Made by a program: the position numbers and the translations under genes
Assembly (NCBI RefSeq): GCF_002929825.1
Contig: NZ_PJJN01000033.1
Span: 124,001-188,000 of the forward strand
Direction: 5' to 3'
Length of the DNA: 64,000 nt
Source: Cryobacterium sp. Y29
GTDB taxonomy: Bacteria; Actinomycetota; Actinomycetes; Actinomycetales; Microbacteriaceae
Shown: positions 63,884-64,000 of the stretch, in pieces
Numbering within the stretch: position 1 is the stretch's first letter
Layout of the letters: the number at the start of each line of letters is the position of its first letter
Notes under the pieces: model-generated
Database searches by the model: none
Told to the model about the DNA's origin: nothing
Seen by the model: only the letters and a program-made list of their open reading frames with translations

Positions 63884-64000
63884 TCAGCTGACTTGCGGAA
63901 ACCCGAGGTTGATCTCACTCGTCGTTGGGTCGGGCCAACGAGTGGTCACCACCTTGTTACGGGTGTAGAAACGAATACTGTCCGGCCCATACATGTGGGT
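63884..64000 (-). CDS. Methylmalonate-semialdehyde dehydrogenase, C-terminal end (partial)
   Basis: The last 38 codons of a gene that continues past the window edge. It reads THMYGPDSIRFYTRNKVVTT followed by RWPDPTTSEINLGFPQVS and a TGA, the C-terminal signature of CoA-acylating methylmalonate-semialdehyde dehydrogenase (MmsA/IolA family). These enzymes convert malonate or methylmalonate semialdehydes to acetyl- or propionyl-CoA in valine or inositol breakdown. Which of the two pathways is served cannot be told from this fragment. Confidence 0.8.
   Translation of the reverse strand, partial: THMYGPDSIRFYTRNKVVTTRWPDPTTSEINLGFPQVS

Overview
The window is high-GC actinobacterial chromosome. 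Protein similarity, gene order and codon use point to the family Microbacteriaceae (a Cryobacterium-like genus fits best, by inference). Supporting signs are a mycofactocin cluster, a RamB-type regulator beside malate synthase, many 4-nt start/stop overlaps, and several genes that appear to be transcribed without a leader (a -10 hexamer 5-7 nt before the start codon).

Left part (1-12.7 kb): a decayed GntR regulator, then an alpha-glucoside-type sugar ABC transporter (binding lipoprotein and two permeases, no ATPase) facing its LacI-type repressor, with palindromic operators on both promoters. Next come rplJ-rplL with a long attenuated leader, a lipoprotein followed by an OmpR-type response regulator and histidine kinase, a stand-alone YqaJ-type nuclease, and an NADPH:quinone-type oxidoreductase.

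12.7-20.8 kb is the most unusual region. Two loci encode SipW-like signal peptidases together with small exported proteins carrying SipW/RER_14450-type alternate signal peptides, an LPXTG-anchored protein and a fibronectin III/ricin-like protein. A DNA photolyase gene lies between the two loci. This looks like a surface-fibre export and assembly system.

21-30 kb: malate synthase (aceB) divergent from a RamB-like regulator, an ABC-ATPase-like protein that has lost its ATP-binding residues, an aminobutyraldehyde-type dehydrogenase, then rplA, rplK, nusG, secE and tRNA-Trp. The usual secE-nusG-rplKAJL block is therefore split by about 20 kb.

30-46 kb: a phytoene-desaturase-like flavoprotein with a UbiA prenyltransferase, aspartate aminotransferase, a DrrAB-like exporter, hadA-hadB-murB, a GNAT, a HEAT-repeat protein, a PfkB kinase and a small membrane protein. 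Thiamine genes follow: thiO-thiS-thiG-moeZ-like on one strand, thiE divergent, and thiD behind a TPP riboswitch.

46-64 kb: a GH38 alpha-mannosidase beside a broken lipoprotein gene, a complete OpuC-type osmoprotectant ABC operon, then a full mycofactocin locus. In that locus mftR-mftG are divergent from mftA-mftB-mftC, an NDMA-dependent alcohol dehydrogenase, mftD, mftE and mftF. A DUF429 protein and the 3' end of a methylmalonate-semialdehyde dehydrogenase gene close the window. MftA is modified by MftB/MftC, trimmed by MftE, oxidised by MftD and glycosylated by MftF to give a redox cofactor; the embedded dehydrogenase would use it and MftG would reoxidise it.
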